From positions 186,001 to 250,000 of the forward strand of contig NZ_FOUG01000006.1 of assembly GCF_900114785.1 (NCBI RefSeq): a stretch of 64,000 nt of DNA, written 5' to 3'. A program made the translations under genes and the position numbers. Shown here piece by piece: positions 34,379-42,632 of the stretch. Numbering within the stretch: the stretch's first letter is position 1; every line of letters starts with the position of its first letter. Source of the stretch: Variovorax sp. OV329. Its GTDB lineage: Bacteria; Pseudomonadota; Gammaproteobacteria; Burkholderiales; Burkholderiaceae_C. Below the pieces are notes generated by a model. It was not told the DNA's origin and made no database searches. It saw nothing but the letters and a program-made list of their open reading frames with translations.

Positions 34379-35374
34379 TCAGTCCATGCGCGCGCCCGAG
34401 GCCTTCACCGCCTTGTCCCAGCGCGGCGTCTCGGTGGCGAGGAAGCGGCCGAAGTCCTCGCTGCCCATGAAGGCGGGGTCGGCGCCCTGGCTCACCATGC
34501 GCTCGCGCAGCTCCGGGTTGGAGAGCACCTGGCGGAAGGCGTCGGACAGCCTGGCCACCACGTCCTTCGGTGTCGCGGCGGGCGCAAAGAAGCCGTAGAA
34601 GCCCACGACGTCGAAGTCCTTGACGCCGGCTTCCATCACCGTCGGGATGTCCGGCAGCGCGGGGTTGCGCTCGCGGCTGGTCACGGCCAGGGCGCGCACC
34701 TTGCCCTGCTTGTGGTAGCTGGCCGCCTGCGGAATGGACTCGGCCATGAACTGCACCTGGCCGCCCATCAGGTCGGTGAAGGCCGGGGCGCTGCCGCGGT
34801 AGGGAATGTGGACCATGAAGATGCCGGCCTGCGTCTTGAACATCTCGGGCACCAGGTGGCTGATGCCGCCGTTGCCGGCCGAGCCGTAGTTGACCTGGCC
34901 GGGCCGGGCCTTGGCGTAGGCGATGAATTCCTGCAGGTTCTTCACCGGCAGCTTGGGCGTGACCAGCAGCGCCAGCGGCTGCATGGCGGTACGGGCGATC
35001 GGGACGAAGTCGCGCTGCGTGTTGTAGGGCAGCTTGCTGTACAGCGCGCCGTTGATCACGGCCACGCCGGTGTTGGCCAGCATCAGGGTGTAGCCGTCGG
35101 GCGCGCTCTTGGCCACGGCCTCGGCGCCCACCGAACCACCGGCCCCCGGCTTGTAGTCGACGATGATGGGCTGGCCCAGCACGGCCTGCAGTCGGTCGGT
35201 GAGCAGGCGCGCATGCTGGTCCAGCGGGCCGCCTGCAGGAAAGCCGATCACGACCTTGATGGGCTTGTCGGGAAAGGCGGCCAGCGCGGGCCACGCGGCC
35301 CATGCGGCACAGGCCGCGAGCGCGGCCTTGGCCAGGGTCCTTCTCATCATCGCTGCGGGCGCGCTGCGCTTCAT
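34379..35374 (-). CDS. Bug/TctC-family periplasmic substrate-binding protein
   Basis: A 331-aa orphan receptor. A signal peptide (TLAKAALAACAAWAAWPALA) is followed by the Bug pattern IKVVIGFPAGGPLDQ, PGAGGSVGAEA, SAPDGYTL and IPYRGSAPAFTD. The start at 35374 has a GGAGAC site upstream; longer starts lack one. No TctAB permease is near. A GC-rich imperfect dyad at 34321-34345 (core CCGATCGG) downstream may help end transcription. Confidence 0.92.
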   Translation of the reverse strand: MKRSAPAAMMRRTLAKAALAACAAWAAWPALAAFPDKPIKVVIGFPAGGPLDQHARLLTDRLQAVLGQPIIVDYKPGAGGSVGAEAVAKSAPDGYTLMLANTGVAVINGALYSKLPYNTQRDFVPIARTAMQPLALLVTPKLPVKNLQEFIAYAKARPGQVNYGSAGNGGISHLVPEMFKTQAGIFMVHIPYRGSAPAFTDLMGGQVQFMAESIPQAASYHKQGKVRALAVTSRERNPALPDIPTVMEAGVKDFDVVGFYGFFAPAATPKDVVARLSDAFRQVLSNPELRERMVSQGADPAFMGSEDFGRFLATETPRWDKAVKASGARMD

Positions 35375-35437
35375 GCCGGTCTCCATGTCGTTGTGATGTG
35401 GCCGGCGATGATACGCAGCAGCGCTGCCCACGCGGAC

Positions 35438-35875
35438 TCAGCTCTTGAGCGTCGCCTTCAGCGTGATCTCCGGCACGCTGGCCAGCGCCTTCGACAGCGG
35501 GCAGCCCGCCTTGGCGCCCGCGGCCAGTTCGTCGAACTTCGCCTGGTCGATGCCCGGGATCACCGCTTCCATTTCCAGTGCGATGCGGTCGATCTTGAAG
35601 CCGGGGCCGTCCTGCACCAGCCGCACCGCCGCCTTGGTATCGATAGAGGTGGCCGTGATGCCGGCGCCTTCCAGCGCGAAGGCGAAGGCCATGGTGAAGC
35701 AGCCGGCGTGCGCGGCGCCCAGGATCTCTTCCGGGTTGGTGCCCTTGCGGTCGTCCCCGAAGCGGCTGCCGAAGCCGTAGGGATAGTCCTTGAGCGCGCC
35801 GGTCTCGGTGCTGATGGCGCCCTTGCCGGTCTTGCCGGCACCTTCCCAATGAACACTGGCTTTTTTCTCTGGCAT
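35438..35875 (-). CDS. OsmC-family organic-hydroperoxide reductase
   Basis: A 145-aa OsmC/Ohr-superfamily protein. Peroxidatic Cys59 (HAGCF) and resolving Cys125 (AGCPLS) are present, with Arg38 and Glu50 in positions used to activate the thiol. N-terminal YPYGFGSRF and GTNPEEILGAAHA match OsmC rather than Ohr. It detoxifies organic peroxides in the cytoplasm. The ribosome site is AAGGAG; TATAAG on the minus strand at 35914-35919 could be a -10 element. Confidence 0.93.
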   Translation of the reverse strand: MPEKKASVHWEGAGKTGKGAISTETGALKDYPYGFGSRFGDDRKGTNPEEILGAAHAGCFTMAFAFALEGAGITATSIDTKAAVRLVQDGPGFKIDRIALEMEAVIPGIDQAKFDELAAGAKAGCPLSKALASVPEITLKATLKS

Positions 35876-36067
35876 GAAAAACTCCTTTGCGACTCAGGTG
35901 GATGGAGGGCATGCTTATACGCCCTTGCCGCGTCGCCGGTCTGTCAGCGGATGGCTCCGCATGCCAGGCTCCGGCCGCGTCGCGAAGGTGACGCCATCAG
36001 GGCCAACCCGCTTCGACGCGACGCGGGGTCCTGTGTAGGCTCACAACCCCCTGGAGACCACGCCCTC

Positions 36068-37762
36068 ATGGAACGCCCGCACTACAAGTTCTGGCCCAAG
36101 CGCCTGCCCAAATCGATTCAAGTCCCCGCCACCTCGCTGTGGCACAACCTGGCCACCAACGCGGCCCGCTATCCGGACAAGCCGGCGCTGATCTTCTTCG
36201 GCACCGAGACCACCTATTCGCAGCTCGCGGACCAGGTCGAGCGCCTGGCCGGCACGCTGCATGCCCTGGGCGTGAAGCGCGGCGACCGCGTGGTGCTGGA
36301 CATGCAGAACAGCCCGCAGCTGATCGTGGCCCACTACGCCATCCTGCGCGCCAATGCGGTGGTGGTGCCGGTGAACCCGATGAACCGGGCCGAGGAGCTC
36401 AAGCACTACATTACCGACCCCGATGCCAAGGTCGCCATCACCACCGGCGAGCTGGCGGCCGAGTTGGCCAAGGCCAGCGACGCGCTCGATCCCAAGGACC
36501 GCCTGAAGCACCTGATCGTCACCCAGTACACCGACGGCTTCGACGCGCAGGTGCAGGGAGACATCGCTCCGCCGCCCGCATGGCGCGACTGGCTGCTCAC
36601 CCGCCACCCCCTGCCGCAGCTTGCCGGCGGCGAGGTCATCAGCTGGACCGACGCCTTGAACGCCGGCCACCCCGCGCCCGAGCACGTGGTGGGCATCGAC
36701 GACATGGCCCTGCTGCCCTATACCAGCGGCACCACCGGCCTGCCCAAGGGCTGCATCCACAACCACTCGAGCCTGATGCACAACGCCACCGCAGGCCAAC
36801 TGTGGGGACTGGGCTCGGCCGAGACGGTGGTGCTGGCGGTGGTGCCCATGTTCCACATCACCGGCACGGTGAGCATGCTGCACACCTCGATCATGATGGG
36901 CGCCACGCTGGTCATCATGCCGCGCTGGGACCGCGACCTGGCCGGCCGCCTGATCTCGCGCCACAAGGTCACGAGCTGGACCAACATCCCCACGATGGTG
37001 ATCGACCTGATGGCCAGCCCCAACTTCGCCAACTACGACCTGAGCAGCCTGCAGTACATCGGCGGCGGCGGGGCGGCCATGCCGCAGGCCGTGGCGCAGC
37101 GCCTGCTGGAGCAGTTCGGCCTGAAGTACCTGGAGGGCTACGGCCTGACCGAGACGGCCGCGCCCTCGCATGCCAATCCCTACGAGAACCCCAAGCAGCA
37201 GTGCCTGGGCATTCCCTACATGAGCACCGACTCGCGCGTGGTCGACCCCGACACGCTGCAGGAACTGCCGGTGGGCGAATCGGGCGAGATCATCACGCAC
37301 GGGCCCGGCGTCTTCAAGGGCTACTGGAAGCGCCCCGAGGCCGATGCGGCCGCGTTCATCGAGTTCGAGGGCAAGCGCTTCTTCCGCACCGGCGACATGG
37401 GCCGCATGGACGAGGACGGCTACTTCTTCATCACCGACCGCCTCAAGCGCATGATCAATGCCAGCGGTTTCAAGGTCTGGCCGGCCGAGGTCGAGCTGCT
37501 GATGTTCCGCCACCCCGCGATCCAGGAAGCCTGCGTGATCGCCACCAAGGACAGCTACCGCGGCGAGTCGGTCAAGGCCGTGGTCGTGCTGCGGCCCGAC
37601 TTCAAGGGCAAGGTCAGCGAGCAGGACATCGTCGACTGGTGCCGCGAGAACATGGCCGTCTACAAGATCCCGCGCGTGGTGCAGTTCGCCGATGCACTGC
37701 CCAAGAGCGGCAGCGGCAAGGTGATGTGGCGCCTGCTGCAGGAGGCGGAAGACAAGGGCTGA
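36068..37762 (+). CDS. Fatty-acid/aryl acyl-CoA synthetase (AMP-binding)
   Basis: A 564-aa ANL ligase. P-loop YTSGTTGLPKG near 218-228, GYGLTETAAPSH, FFRTGDMGRMDEDGYFF, hinge RLKRMINASGFKVWPAEVE, and catalytic lysine in KSGSGKVMWR. It resembles long-chain fatty-acid ligases of FadD3/DmdB type. The ATG has a GGAGA site 11 nt upstream. It is transcribed alone, divergent from osmC. The acid substrate is unknown. Confidence 0.9.
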   Translation: MERPHYKFWPKRLPKSIQVPATSLWHNLATNAARYPDKPALIFFGTETTYSQLADQVERLAGTLHALGVKRGDRVVLDMQNSPQLIVAHYAILRANAVVVPVNPMNRAEELKHYITDPDAKVAITTGELAAELAKASDALDPKDRLKHLIVTQYTDGFDAQVQGDIAPPPAWRDWLLTRHPLPQLAGGEVISWTDALNAGHPAPEHVVGIDDMALLPYTSGTTGLPKGCIHNHSSLMHNATAGQLWGLGSAETVVLAVVPMFHITGTVSMLHTSIMMGATLVIMPRWDRDLAGRLISRHKVTSWTNIPTMVIDLMASPNFANYDLSSLQYIGGGGAAMPQAVAQRLLEQFGLKYLEGYGLTETAAPSHANPYENPKQQCLGIPYMSTDSRVVDPDTLQELPVGESGEIITHGPGVFKGYWKRPEADAAAFIEFEGKRFFRTGDMGRMDEDGYFFITDRLKRMINASGFKVWPAEVELLMFRHPAIQEACVIATKDSYRGESVKAVVVLRPDFKGKVSEQDIVDWCRENMAVYKIPRVVQFADALPKSGSGKVMWRLLQEAEDKG

Positions 37763-37780
37763 GCCCCGGGGGCTTGCGCG

Positions 37781-38248
37781 TCAATCGGCCAGTTGCGGCA
37801 GGTACCCGCTCAGCATCCTGGCTGCTTGGTCGAGGAGTTCAAACTCCGCGTCGGCCAGCGGATGGCTGCGCATGTCGAAGTGACTCAGCGTTCCCCATAG
37901 CGCCCCGTGTTCGTTCACCACGGGAACGCTGTGGTACGAGACCACGACGCCGCGGTACGGGTTGCCGACCAGGCGTTCGTCCTGCGACGAATCGTCGGTG
38001 CGAAAGGCCTGGTCCCGCAGCACGAACTGGCAGAAGCTCTGCTTGAAGGGGACGGCGATCAGGTAGTCGGGGCGCATCTGCCCTCGCTTGTCGTGCAGCA
38101 GCACGTTGCGAAGCAGTTCGCCTTCGAAGCGGTAGATGGCGGTATAGCGATGCGCGACACCGCTGTTCAGGTATTTCAGTGCCGCGTCCGGCCCCTCGCT
38201 CGCCAGCAGGCGCGAGAACGCGTCCGGGCTTCGTACGGATTGCCCCAT
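37781..38248 (-). CDS. GAF-domain protein
   Basis: A 155-aa single-domain protein ending in a GAF pattern (NPYRGVVVSYHSVPVVNEHG then LWGTLSHFDMRSHPL) similar to stand-alone GAF proteins fused elsewhere to signalling enzymes. The ligand is unknown; no tetrapyrrole or cyclic-nucleotide contact residues can be assigned. It converges with the acyl-CoA synthetase 18 nt away. Confidence 0.78.
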   Translation of the reverse strand: MGQSVRSPDAFSRLLASEGPDAALKYLNSGVAHRYTAIYRFEGELLRNVLLHDKRGQMRPDYLIAVPFKQSFCQFVLRDQAFRTDDSSQDERLVGNPYRGVVVSYHSVPVVNEHGALWGTLSHFDMRSHPLADAEFELLDQAARMLSGYLPQLAD

Positions 38249-38274
38249 GCTTCCATTCCCCCAGGAATCATCGT

Positions 38275-38297
38275 GAGCGCCTCGGGGCGAGGCGCTC
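38275..38297 (-). terminator. Strong hairpin between two minus-strand genes
   Basis: GAGCGCCTCG pairs perfectly with CGAGGCGCTC (10 bp, 3-nt GGG loop on the plus strand). It lies 66 nt after the end of the gene at 38363 and 27 nt before the GAF gene start. No U-run follows on the minus strand. It is a candidate terminator for the zinc-ribbon operon or an attenuator for the GAF gene. Confidence 0.5.
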
Positions 38298-38362
38298 TTG
38301 GACTATAGCCCGCTGCAGGGCAGGCACATGCAACACCGTGTGCGTGCACCGGACTTTGGAGA

Positions 38363-38836
38363 TCAGGGAGGAAGCTGATGGTCGCGCCGCAGGCGGCGGC
38401 GCACCGGGTGCAGCGAACTGGCATCGACTTCCTCCGGCCTGTCGAGCCGCCGGATGGAGAGCGCCATCAGTTCCGCCGGCCAGGCCGACAGGTAGCCGCA
38501 TCCGCCGTGGAACAGCGGACCGCTCAGCGAACCTCGCACGATCACCCGGGCGCCGTTCCACCGGCGGAACTGGCTCTCATAGGACTGAAGCGCCGCCGAG
38601 CCGAAGTAGAGCCAGAGGCTCGAGGACTCGCGGGGTTTGCCAACTGGCGCTTCGTGTCGTTCGGACCCGGGGAAGTGGTCCAGGGCCGCGCCTTCGAACT
38701 CGAAGCGGAGGATGCCGCTGACCGCGACATGCTCGCCTGCAAAACTGGACAGGTCGTCGAGAACTGCGTTGACTGAAAGCCCGAAGTCGACAGGGGCCGG
38801 TGCGAAGGCCGGGTACTGGGTGTAGTCGGTTCTCAT
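38363..38836 (-). CDS. Hypothetical protein with OB-fold-like pattern
   Basis: A 157-aa protein read from MRTDYTQYPA, which has an AAGGTG site; an ATG 12 codons upstream is possible. The body alternates beta strands: EHVAVSGILRFEFEGAALDH, SSLWLYFG, then RVIVRGSLSGPLFHGGCGYL and AELMALSIRRL. This is the strand order and spacing of small OB-fold (tRNA_anti-like) proteins. No catalytic motif. It follows the glycine-rich protein gene by 44 nt and is probably in its operon. Confidence 0.6.
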   Translation of the reverse strand: MRTDYTQYPAFAPAPVDFGLSVNAVLDDLSSFAGEHVAVSGILRFEFEGAALDHFPGSERHEAPVGKPRESSSLWLYFGSAALQSYESQFRRWNGARVIVRGSLSGPLFHGGCGYLSAWPAELMALSIRRLDRPEEVDASSLHPVRRRLRRDHQLPP

Positions 38837-38880
38837 CTTGGGTTCACCTTGGATGCTTGCGAAGCCAGGCATGGGATTGC

Positions 38881-41094
38881 TCAGCGGCCAGGGCCACCGC
38901 CACCGCCAGGGCCACCGCCCCCGGGGCCGCCGCCACCGCCGGGGCCACCGCCACCGCCGGGGCCACCGCCACCGCCAGGGCCACCACCACCGCCAGGGCC
39001 ACCACCGCCGGGGCCACCGCCACCGCCGGGGCCACCGCCACCGCCGGGGCCACCGCCACCGCCGGGGCCACCGCCACCGCCGGGGCCGCCGCCGCCACCG
39101 GGGCCACCGCCGCCGCCACCAGGGCCACCGCCACCACCGGGGCCACCGCCGCCACCGGGGCCGCCGCCGCCGCCGGGGCCGCCGCCGCCACCGCCAGCGC
39201 CGCCACCGCCAGCGCCGCCACCGCCAGCGCCGCCACCACCGGCGCCGCCACCACCGGCGCCGCCACCACCAGCGCCGCCACCACCAGCGCCGCCACCACC
39301 AGCGCCGCCACCACCAGCGCCACCACCACCCGCGCCGCCACCACCAGCGCCACCCCCGCCGGCGCCGCCACCAGCACCAGCACCAGCACCAGCACCAGCA
39401 CCAGCACCAGCACCAGCACCAGCACCAGCACCAGCACCAGCACCAGCACCAGCACCAGCACCAGCACCAGCACCAGCACCAGCACCAGCACCAGCACCAG
39501 CACCAGCACCAGCACCAGCACCAGCACCGGCACCAGCACCAGCACCAGCACCAGCACCAGCACTCGCACCGCTACCCGAGCCACCGCCAGGCCCGCCCCC
39601 TGCGTTTCCAGAGGGCGCGCTCCCACCGGGGCTGTCGGGTCCCGCGCTCACGCCCGTACCGCCGACGCCGTTGCTGCCGCCGCTCACAGCGGTGCCAGGC
39701 CCCGTCGCTGTCGCGGACATCGCCAGCGGCGGCGAGCCCTTGCTTGCAACACCGGGACTGGCCTGCTGCGCCGCCGAGACACCGGGCGCCGGCGCGCCGG
39801 CGGAGCCTGGGCCTTGCGCCGCCGCTGCCGGCGAGTTGATGCAGACGACCTCGCCATAGGGGTTGTATCGATCGCAGCGGGATGGCGCTGCCGTCGTGCG
39901 ATTCACCTCGACGGGCACTGGGGCTGGCGGCCGCGCCACCGGAGCCGGGCTTTCGGCCTTCAGGGACGCGGGCTCGTTCAAGCGCTGCATGCTCGCCGGA
40001 ACCGGGTTGCCGACGGCCGGTTGGCTTCTCGCCGCCGCGCGCGCAGTGACGGCGGGGCTTGTCGTCCTGTCGCGCTCGGCTGCCCGCGACCGCTCCTTCT
40101 GCGCCGGCGCGGCGGATGCCTGGCTGGACGGCGCGCGGGAGTGCTCGCTTCGCACGATCCGCGGCTCTTCTGCCGGGGCAGTCACGGGCGCCGCCAAGGC
40201 CTGCCGCGCAGCTGCACTCTGCTCGATCGAAAGCGCGCGCAGCGGCTCCTGCGCCTGCGAAGCCTGGGTCTGCGAAGCCTGCCCTTGCGGCGCTTGAGGC
40301 TGTGCAGGCGCCGCGGCTACTTGCGGTTGCGGCACCGACGCTTGCGGCGCCGACTCGACTTCGACGCGATGCGCTTCGTTCATCGGCAAGAGTGCCGGTG
40401 GGACCGCAGCCATCTGATTTGCGGGTTCCAGCGCCGAAGCCGGAGCTGGTCCGGCTTGCGAAGCCGCTTCAGGCGCCGCCTCCGGCGGCGGCGCGCCTTG
40501 CGAATCTTCCCGAGCCACCTCGGGGCGCGACACCTGCAAGTTCTCGTCCGCGTCGCTCTCGAGGCGGTAGACCAGCGAGGCCAGGAGAGGCAGCACGACC
40601 AGCGGCACGAGGACGAACAGCAGCTTCCTGGTATTGCTGGCTCCCCTTGGCGTTGGCGCTTCGAGCGGCTCGACTGCCGGTGCTGCCTCCGCGGGTTCTG
40701 CGCGTTGCCTGGCATCGAGAGGATCCTCGCGCAACGGCGTCGGGTTCGCCGTGTGCGCCCAGGGCGCCGCGGCCGCCGCGCGAGGCACTCTGGCGGCGCT
40801 TCGCGAGGACGCCCTGGCGAGCGTCCTCGCCGAAGGCTCACGGTGCGGCCTGGCGAAGCTGCCCACTGGTGCGGGCCCCGCCGCCGTCCTTGCAAAGGTG
40901 CTCCCTGCAGGACCTGCCACCGCGGTCAGGCTGGCCGTCGGCTTTCCGAACATGTCTTCGCGCTCGTCGCCGGCTTCGGCACGCGCAGGCTGCAGCGCCG
41001 ATGTGCGCACACCGCTGAACCGGCCTGCGCATCCCTTGCAGGACCGCGCGTTGTCCTTGTTCGCGGTATGGCAGGCTTCGCAATATTTGGTCAT
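38881..41094 (-). CDS. Zinc-ribbon membrane protein with very long glycine-rich repeat tail
   Basis: A 737-aa protein. An N-terminal zinc ribbon has Cys5, 8, 19 and 22 (CEACHT and CKGCAGRF). A basic linker leads to one transmembrane helix at about 157-176 (KLLFVLVPLVVLPLLASLV), then a Pro/Ala/Gln-rich stretch predicted outside the membrane and a Cys407/Cys418 pair around DRYNPYGEVV. From residue 498 it is almost pure glycine with Ala or Pro: GA dipeptides (about 511-575), GGGGA pentamers (about 576-635), then GGGGGP hexamers (about 636-736). No family recognised. It is second in an operon with another zinc-ribbon membrane protein. Confidence 0.8.
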   Translation of the reverse strand: MTKYCEACHTANKDNARSCKGCAGRFSGVRTSALQPARAEAGDEREDMFGKPTASLTAVAGPAGSTFARTAAGPAPVGSFARPHREPSARTLARASSRSAARVPRAAAAAPWAHTANPTPLREDPLDARQRAEPAEAAPAVEPLEAPTPRGASNTRKLLFVLVPLVVLPLLASLVYRLESDADENLQVSRPEVAREDSQGAPPPEAAPEAASQAGPAPASALEPANQMAAVPPALLPMNEAHRVEVESAPQASVPQPQVAAAPAQPQAPQGQASQTQASQAQEPLRALSIEQSAAARQALAAPVTAPAEEPRIVRSEHSRAPSSQASAAPAQKERSRAAERDRTTSPAVTARAAARSQPAVGNPVPASMQRLNEPASLKAESPAPVARPPAPVPVEVNRTTAAPSRCDRYNPYGEVVCINSPAAAAQGPGSAGAPAPGVSAAQQASPGVASKGSPPLAMSATATGPGTAVSGGSNGVGGTGVSAGPDSPGGSAPSGNAGGGPGGGSGSGASAGAGAGAGAGAGAGAGAGAGAGAGAGAGAGAGAGAGAGAGAGAGAGAGAGAGAGAGAGAGAGAGGGAGGGGAGGGGAGGGGAGGGGAGGGGAGGGGAGGGGAGGGGAGGGGAGGGGAGGGGAGGGGGGPGGGGGPGGGGGPGGGGGPGGGGGGPGGGGGPGGGGGPGGGGGPGGGGGPGGGGGPGGGGPGGGGGPGGGGGPGGGGGPGGGGGPGGGGPGGGGGPGR
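38884..39190. repeat. Tandem repeat of about 18-bp units encoding GGGGGP
   Basis: About 17 degenerate copies of an 18-bp unit (occasionally 15 or 21 bp) made of CCACCGCC/GGGGCC-like words. Every unit length is a multiple of three, so copy-number change keeps the frame. Confidence 0.85.
39191..39369. repeat. Tandem repeat of 15-bp units encoding GGGGA
   Basis: About 12 copies of a 15-bp unit of the form CCACCACCAGCGCCG with CCG/CCA variation at synonymous sites, between the GGGGGP block and the GA block of the same gene. Confidence 0.85.
39370..39565. repeat. Near-perfect hexanucleotide tandem array (CCAGCA)n
   Basis: Roughly 32 copies of the 6-bp unit ACCAGC with only a few variants (one ACCGGC near 39528, ACTCGC at the right end). 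It encodes alternating Gly-Ala on the minus strand. Such homogeneity suggests recent slippage and a copy number that varies between strains. Confidence 0.92.
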
Positions 41095-41118
41095 GTCAGT
41101 CCTCGCTCGGGCGGCCGG

Positions 41119-41529
41119 TCATTGGATGGGCATGAACTCGGCGACCATCACCAGCAGGTTGACGACCAGCGCGAACGCCGCGAAATCCGTGAACGAAGCG
41201 CGATTCACAATGCTCCAGGTGCGGCGCATCGGCAGGCTCGATTCCTCCAGGCGGGGCAGCTTCGGCTCGCGCTCACAGGCGGCGTAGTAAGCCGGAAGCT
41301 TGTGGGCGCAGCCCTTGCAGTAGTGGGCCGACCCGAGGTTGACGGTGTTGCACGCATCGCAGATCTCCACGGACGAGGCGCCGAACTGCATGCGCGCCAG
41401 ATCGACCAGGCTGGCGAAGGTGCAGGAGGTCTGTGATGCGGAGGGGTCCGACAGCCAGGTGGCGGGGCTCCCCGGCAATGAGTGATCGATTCCGCTGAGG
41501 TCCTGCAAGGCGTTGAGATTCAAGGACAT
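41119..41529 (-). CDS. Small zinc-ribbon membrane protein
   Basis: A 136-aa protein with a zinc ribbon at Cys57, 60, 71 and 74 (CDAC, 10 residues, CKGC) and a C-terminal hydrophobic helix at about 114-132 (DFAAFALVVNLLVMVAEFM). No family recognised. It precedes the glycine-rich zinc-ribbon protein by 24 nt; the shared CxAC...CKGCA layout suggests the two ribbons are related and the proteins interact. The ribosome site is a strong GGAG (CCTCCTTCGGAG context). Confidence 0.72.
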   Translation of the reverse strand: MSLNLNALQDLSGIDHSLPGSPATWLSDPSASQTSCTFASLVDLARMQFGASSVEICDACNTVNLGSAHYCKGCAHKLPAYYAACEREPKLPRLEESSLPMRRTWSIVNRASFTDFAAFALVVNLLVMVAEFMPIQ

Positions 41530-41572
41530 AACTCACTCCGAAGGAGGGGGAAGCCGCATGCCGGCCAGCAAT

Positions 41573-41589
41573 ATGGGAAAATTTCCCAT
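41573..41589. promoter_or_regulatory. Perfect 8+1+8 palindrome in divergent region
   Basis: ATGGGAAA, A, TTTCCCAT is a perfect inverted repeat 44 nt upstream of the small zinc-ribbon gene and 117 nt upstream of the divergent DUF6502 gene. Length and symmetry are typical of a dimeric repressor or activator site. The local AT-rich core stands out in GC-rich DNA. Confidence 0.55.
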
Positions 41590-41705
41590 GTGGAAAGGGT
41601 TATGTACTCTCGTGCGAGGGTGCTGTGTAAGACGAAAGCTTTTGAACCTGTCCCGTTGGTAACCGGCTGTTAGCGTCGCTCCCTTATCGAGGTGAAATCA
41701 GCTCC

Positions 41706-42632
41706 ATGACGACCAGGCGTACGGACTCGCACAGTTCCGCGAAGGGCCGCCAGACGCGCGTGCCGCGCGAGCAGATGGCTCAGGTCCGGGAAGGGCAGCT
41801 GGGGTGGGTGCTCGGGGCCTGCGAGCGCGTGTTGCGTCCTCTCGTGCGCCTGGCGCTGGCCTTCGGGGTCAAGCACGCGCAGATCGAACGTGTCCTTCGC
41901 GACGTGATGCTGGACGAGGCCCGGCGCGCCTGGCTGCACAAGGGCGTCGAGCCCAACGTCAGCCAGCTCTCGGTGACCACCGGGCTGAACCGCAAGGCCA
42001 TCACCAGCCGCGTGCGCGAGCCGACGGAATCGCTGCCGCAGACCGAGGTGTCCGCGGAAGCCAAGACCCTGACCCTGTGGTTGCAGATGCAGGTGGACGA
42101 CCCCGCCAACCGCTCGCTGCCGATCACCTCGGTCGACCCGTCCGAACCGTCCTTCGAGGCCGTCGCACGCCTGGCAAGCCGGGGCGACGTGCACCACCGG
42201 GCCATCCTGGACGAACTGGTCCGCTTGAACATGGCGACCGAGCGGGATGGCATGGCTCAACTGTCGGTCGAAGGCTTCGTGCCGGCCGGCGACCTGAAGG
42301 GGATGCTGTCCTTCCTGGGCGACAACGCGCGGGACCACCTGCTGGCGAGCGTGTCGAACACCGTCGGTGCCAGGGCGCCCCTGCTCGAGCGCTCGGTCTT
42401 TGCGGCCGGAATCTCTCTGGAGGAGTGCGAGCGAATCCACCGCATTGCGCGGGATCGCTGGGCCGGCCTTCATGACGAAATGACGCGCGAGATGCGCGGC
42501 GCCTTCGATGCGCGAGACAAAGGCGATTCCGCACGCATTCGAGTCGGCGTCTATGCCTACTTCGAAGACGCAGTTGGCGAGCTAGATTCGGCGACGTCCG
42601 GCTCTGGAGTGCTTCCGGGAAGCAAGAAATGA
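41706..42632 (+). CDS. DUF6502 family protein
   Basis: A 308-aa soluble protein. The N-terminal half contains RPLVRLALAFGVKHAQIERV and a winged-helix-like stretch NVSQLSVTTGLNRKAITSRV (about 77-98) that could bind DNA. The family is found in proteobacteria next to DUF5666 proteins and has no known function. Its stop overlaps the next start (ATGA). A regulatory role for the downstream lipoprotein is an inference from the HTH-like segment and linkage. Confidence 0.75.
   Translation: MTTRRTDSHSSAKGRQTRVPREQMAQVREGQLGWVLGACERVLRPLVRLALAFGVKHAQIERVLRDVMLDEARRAWLHKGVEPNVSQLSVTTGLNRKAITSRVREPTESLPQTEVSAEAKTLTLWLQMQVDDPANRSLPITSVDPSEPSFEAVARLASRGDVHHRAILDELVRLNMATERDGMAQLSVEGFVPAGDLKGMLSFLGDNARDHLLASVSNTVGARAPLLERSVFAAGISLEECERIHRIARDRWAGLHDEMTREMRGAFDARDKGDSARIRVGVYAYFEDAVGELDSATSGSGVLPGSKK

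Noticed and set aside
38884-39565. Possible CRISPR-like repeat array
   Set aside because: The repeats are direct, 6-18 bp, contiguous and without unique spacers, and they lie in a coding frame.
38849-39859. Long plus-strand open frame encoding Pro-rich PPPPG and AP repeats opposite the glycine-rich gene
   Set aside because: It is the antisense reading of GC-only repeats that avoid stops in every frame. The minus frame has a zinc ribbon, membrane helix, ribosome site and operon partner; the plus frame has no domain outside the repeat.
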